From: Candidatus Hadersleviella danica
Lineage (GTDB): Bacteria > Chloroflexota > Anaerolineae > Promineifilales > Promineifilaceae
Length of the DNA: 64,000 nucleotides
Direction of reading: 5' to 3'
Assembly: GCA_016711405.1 (NCBI GenBank)
Contig: JADJSZ010000026.1
Coordinates: 1 to 64,000 of the forward strand
The notes below the pieces were generated by a model. That model was not told where the DNA came from. It ran no database searches and saw only the letters and a program-made list of their open reading frames with translations. How positions within the stretch are numbered: the first letter of the stretch is position 1; every line of letters begins with the position of its first letter. Below, one piece after another: positions 61,615 to 64,000 of the stretch. The position numbers and the translations under genes were made by a program.

Positions 61615-62241
61615 ATGACCTACATTGACATTTCCCGCACCTTATCCCCCGCCACGGCCGTTTGGACGGGCGACTCCCCCTTTGTGTTGCAACAAAAACT
61701 GCGCTTGGCCGATGGCGACACGGTCAACCTGACCACCATTCATGTCAGCGCCCACATGGGCACGCATGTGGATGCCCCCAGCCATTTTGCCATTGATGGG
61801 CACACGATGGAATCGGCTCCGCTGGAGGTCTATTGGGGGCCAGCCCAAGTCGTCACCGTGGCCAAAGAGGTGGGGCCGTTGTTTCCCGCCGATTTTGCCA
61901 ATGTAGAACTCGGCCGTGCCCCCCGCCTGCTGGTCAACTCCCGCCACGCCGAACGCGACCACGGCCACTTTTACCCCGATTTCGTCCACCCCAGCCCCGA
62001 ACTGGCCGATTTTCTCGGCCAACACGGCATCATCTTGTACGGCGCCGATGCCCCCTCGATGGACGATTCCCAGAGCCAAACCCTGCCCGGCCACCACGCC
62101 ATGCTCCGCAACAACATCTACATCATGGAAGGGCTAGATTTGCGCCTCGCCCCCGATGGCCTCTACGAACTCTCCGCCTTCCCCCTCAAAATCGCCACTG
62201 GGGATGGGAGTCCAGTGCGGGCCGTGCTGAGAACGTTGTAA
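61615..62241 (+). CDS. kynB: Kynurenine formamidase (cyclase family)
   Basis: It hydrolyses N-formylkynurenine to kynurenine. The 208 residues from ATG 61615 show I-D-I-S-R-T-L-S-P near the start, the metal-binding H-M-G-T-H-V-D-A-P-S-H-F (about 48-59), and further conserved acids in Y-G-A-D-A-P-S-M-D (about 141-149). The general family also contains other cyclases. Its place directly before kynureninase decides the assignment. Longer upstream readings pass through a homopolymer block and are rejected. Confidence 0.9.
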   Translation: MTYIDISRTLSPATAVWTGDSPFVLQQKLRLADGDTVNLTTIHVSAHMGTHVDAPSHFAIDGHTMESAPLEVYWGPAQVVTVAKEVGPLFPADFANVELGRAPRLLVNSRHAERDHGHFYPDFVHPSPELADFLGQHGIILYGADAPSMDDSQSQTLPGHHAMLRNNIYIMEGLDLRLAPDGLYELSAFPLKIATGDGSPVRAVLRTL

Positions 62242-62316
62242 GTAGCGAATAGTAAATAGTGAGTAGTGCCGTCACTATTCACTACTTACTCACTAATCAC
62301 TAGCCACTAACCACTA
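62241..62316. repeat. Iterated agtagcgaatagtaaatagtgag hairpin
   Basis: tagtaaatagtgagtagtg faces cactattcactacttactcacta, then cactagccactaaccacta. It lies between kynB and kynU. Confidence 0.7.
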
Positions 62317-62325
62317 TCCTCCCTC

Positions 62326-63588
62326 ATGGCCAACCTCGACGCTTCCTCCGCTTACGCCCTCGATGCCAAAGATGATTTGGCACATTTTCGGGATAAATTC
62401 GTCTCACGTGACCCCGAATTGATTTATTTGGATGGCAACTCACTCGGCCGTTTGCCCCGCGCCACCATGACCCGCCTGCAAGATTTGGTGGAAAAAGAGT
62501 GGGGCGACCGGCTCATTCGGGGGTGGAACGAGGGCTGGTTTGAGATGGCGCAAAAGGTGGGCGACAAAATCGGCCAACTGATTGGCGCCCAGCCGGGCGA
62601 GGTCATTGTGGGGGATTCCACCTCGGTGAACCTGTACAAACTGGCTTTGGCGGCCGTGCTCGCCCGCCCCAACCGCCCCCAAATCATCACCGACGACCTC
62701 AACTTCCCTTCCGATGTGTACATTTTGCAGGGGATTGCCCAGCAAGCCCCCGGCCGCACGGTGCGGGTGGTGCATTCGGCCGACCAAATCCACGGCCCTG
62801 TGGCCGACATATCGGCCGCGCTCAACGAGCGCACCGCCCTACTCAGCCTCTCCCACACCGTCTTTAAGAGCGGCTACACCTATGATTTAGCGGCCGTGTC
62901 GGCCGCCGCCCGCGATGCGGGAGCCTTAACCCTGTGGGATTTCAGCCACTCCGTCGGCTCCGTGCCCATCAACGTGACCGAGGCCAAAGTGGATATGGCC
63001 GTTGGTTGCACTTATAAATATCTGAATGGCGGCCCCGGTGCGCCCGCCTTTTTGTATGTGCGCCGCAGTTTGCAGGAGCAGTTGCGCAACCCCATTGCGG
63101 GCTGGTTTGGGCAACAAAACATGTTCGATTTTGGGCTAGACTACCAGCCCACGGCCGGGATTCGCCGTTTTATGGTGGGCACACCGCCCATTTTGGGATT
63201 AGCGGCCGTGGATGTCGGGGTCAACATTGTTCTGGAGGCGGGCATGGCCAAATTGCGCCAAAAGTCCGTCCAACAAACGGAATATCTGATTGCTCTCTAC
63301 CACGAATTTCTGGCTCCGCTCGGCTTTCGGCTCAACTCCCCCACTGAAGGGGCACGGCGCGGTTCCCATATCTCGATTGGGCACGATGAGGGGTGGCGCA
63401 TCAACCAAGCCTTCATCCACGATACCCACGTCTTGCCCGATTTTCGCGCCCCCGATAATTTGCGGTTGGGCATTGCCCCGCTCTACACCACGTTTGTGGA
63501 TTTGCACACGGCCGTCATGCGCCTGCGCAACCTCGTGGCCAACAAGGTGTATGAGAAGTATGATGTGGAGAGAACGGCCGTGACGTAA
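62326..63588 (+). CDS. kynU: Kynureninase
   Basis: Kynureninase cleaves kynurenine to anthranilate and alanine with PLP. The 420 residues show IYLDGNSLGRLPRATMTRL (33-51), I-R-G-W-N-E-G-W, G-D-S-T-S-V-N-L-Y-K (about 97-106), W-D-F-S-H-S-V-G (about 205-212) and the PLP-Lys segment G-C-T-Y-K-Y-L-N-G-G-P-G-A-P (about 226-239). With kynB it gives two steps of tryptophan breakdown; a tryptophan dioxygenase (kynA) is not in the window. No Shine-Dalgarno is visible before the start. Confidence 0.96.
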   Translation: MANLDASSAYALDAKDDLAHFRDKFVSRDPELIYLDGNSLGRLPRATMTRLQDLVEKEWGDRLIRGWNEGWFEMAQKVGDKIGQLIGAQPGEVIVGDSTSVNLYKLALAAVLARPNRPQIITDDLNFPSDVYILQGIAQQAPGRTVRVVHSADQIHGPVADISAALNERTALLSLSHTVFKSGYTYDLAAVSAAARDAGALTLWDFSHSVGSVPINVTEAKVDMAVGCTYKYLNGGPGAPAFLYVRRSLQEQLRNPIAGWFGQQNMFDFGLDYQPTAGIRRFMVGTPPILGLAAVDVGVNIVLEAGMAKLRQKSVQQTEYLIALYHEFLAPLGFRLNSPTEGARRGSHISIGHDEGWRINQAFIHDTHVLPDFRAPDNLRLGIAPLYTTFVDLHTAVMRLRNLVANKVYEKYDVERTAVT

Positions 63589-63653
63589 GCCTCTTAATCG
63601 AGCAAAATTAGCTAGAAACGAAATGGGAAAAGCAAAAGACGAGGAGGTATAAA

Positions 63654-63893
63654 ATGTTAGCAGATACTTATGCTGTTGATAAAATCCTGCGTGAAGCGAA
63701 ACAACTTTCGCCAGAATATCGTTTGCGCCTTGTCCAAAAGATCATCCAAACCCTTGTTCCACCTTTGCCCATCTCACCTTCTCAACCCCTCCATTTTGGC
63801 GAATTTGGTGGGGATGAATTAAAGATGTCTACATGGGAGGATTTTGCCATAGCTGAATGGCATCCGAGTGAGGAGGAGTTAAATGGCGCATAA
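63654..63893 (+). CDS. Probable VapB-like antitoxin
   Basis: The 79 residues have a helical N-terminal part (A-V-D-K-I-L-R-E-A-K-Q-L-S-P-E-Y-R-L-R-L-V, written with breaks) and an acidic C-terminal end (E-D-F-A-I-A-E-W-H-P-S-E-E-E-L-N-G-A). Such ends embrace the toxin in VapBC pairs. GAGGAGG lies a few bases before the ATG. It overlaps the PIN-domain gene by 11 bases, the usual coupling of these modules. Confidence 0.65.
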   Translation: MLADTYAVDKILREAKQLSPEYRLRLVQKIIQTLVPPLPISPSQPLHFGEFGGDELKMSTWEDFAIAEWHPSEEELNGA

Positions 63894-64000
63894 ATATCTG
63901 CTGGATACCCATGCGTTAATCTGGTTTCTAGAAGGCAATAGCCGTTTGGGGCAAAATGCCAAAAATATCTTGATGAATCGTGAGAGTCAATTCGTTCTCC
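63883..64000 (+). CDS. PIN-domain VapC-like toxin, cut by the window end
   Basis: ATG 63883 has AGGAGG-type bases upstream (63871-63877). The first 39 residues, M-A-H-K-Y-L-L-D-T-H-A-L-I-W-F-L-E-G, contain the first PIN-domain Asp in L-L-D-T-H-A-L-I-W. That opening is typical of VapC toxins of the type with the D-T-H motif, which cut RNA. The remainder, with the other acidic residues, lies outside the window. Confidence 0.8.
   Translation, partial: MAHKYLLDTHALIWFLEGNSRLGQNAKNILMNRESQFVL

Noticed and set aside
1..64000. tRNA, rRNA, tmRNA or riboswitch
   Set aside because: Gaps were read for cloverleaf arms (gttcgaatcc-type) and known aptamer cores; none was convincing.

Overview
The window looks like a bacterial chromosome segment from the Chloroflexota, probably Anaerolineae or a related class. 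This is inferred from gene content: lipoproteins with a VACGG lipobox followed by Thr/Pro linkers, a GHMP mevalonate kinase, a coenzyme F420 ligase, a DUF2332 protein, a TMEM43 protein, a large BTAD/NB-ARC/TPR regulator and min-rodA clustering. Most of it is GC-rich and saturated with the palindrome CGGCCG. No rRNA, tRNA or CRISPR array was recognised.

Layout. 1-8.7 kb is a damaged, mobile region: a small AT-richer operon (membrane protein, DUF1801, LuxR-type regulator), an IS4-like element with an exact 9-bp target duplication, a frameshifted mevalonate kinase, a frameshifted QueD, and IS3, IS110 and IS701-like transposase remnants. Almost every gene here carries single-base frameshifts. 8.8-14.2 kb holds a DUF2332 protein, speD-speE (spermidine synthesis), an APH-like protein and a beta-propeller lipoprotein. 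14.4-21.4 kb holds an SRPBCC protein and then a minus-strand surface-polysaccharide block (PspA, glycosyltransferase, two Wzz-like proteins, a degenerate BY-kinase, RmlA). That block runs into an unexpected bacterial homologue of the eukaryotic splicing factor AAR2, and then dtd. 21.5-28.5 kb holds an ABC-F ATPase, minC-minD-minE-rodA (division site and shape), phoU and a membrane protein whose promoter carries an SOS-box-like palindrome.

28.5-37.7 kb holds an SDR, a D-threonine-aldolase-like enzyme fused in frame to an unknown protein, a phospholipase D-like protein, two adjacent 22-bp repeat arrays, a polyprenol-kinase-like protein, DegV, an ECF sigma factor and a polysaccharide deacetylase. 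37.8-47.5 kb holds an AT-richer pterin group (FolK, a FolM-like SDR, an unknown CxxC protein), a frameshifted homoserine kinase, a thioesterase, an Lgt-like protein, a 21-bp minisatellite, CofE with a PPOX-fold protein, an SDR and a frameshifted glycosyltransferase. 47.6-56 kb holds two related lipoproteins, TMEM43, a small conserved protein and the BTAD regulator. 56.4-64 kb holds endonuclease III, pyrimidine-nucleoside phosphorylase, ruvA, ruvC, a GHL10 glycosidase-like protein, kynB-kynU and a VapBC-type pair cut by the window edge.

The gaps between genes are unusual. Nearly all are built from a dozen or more families of short, internally iterated inverted repeats, and many start codons follow these with no visible Shine-Dalgarno sequence. 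Together with the CGGCCG palindrome, the AAR2 homologue and the pseudo BY-kinase, these are the most interesting features.
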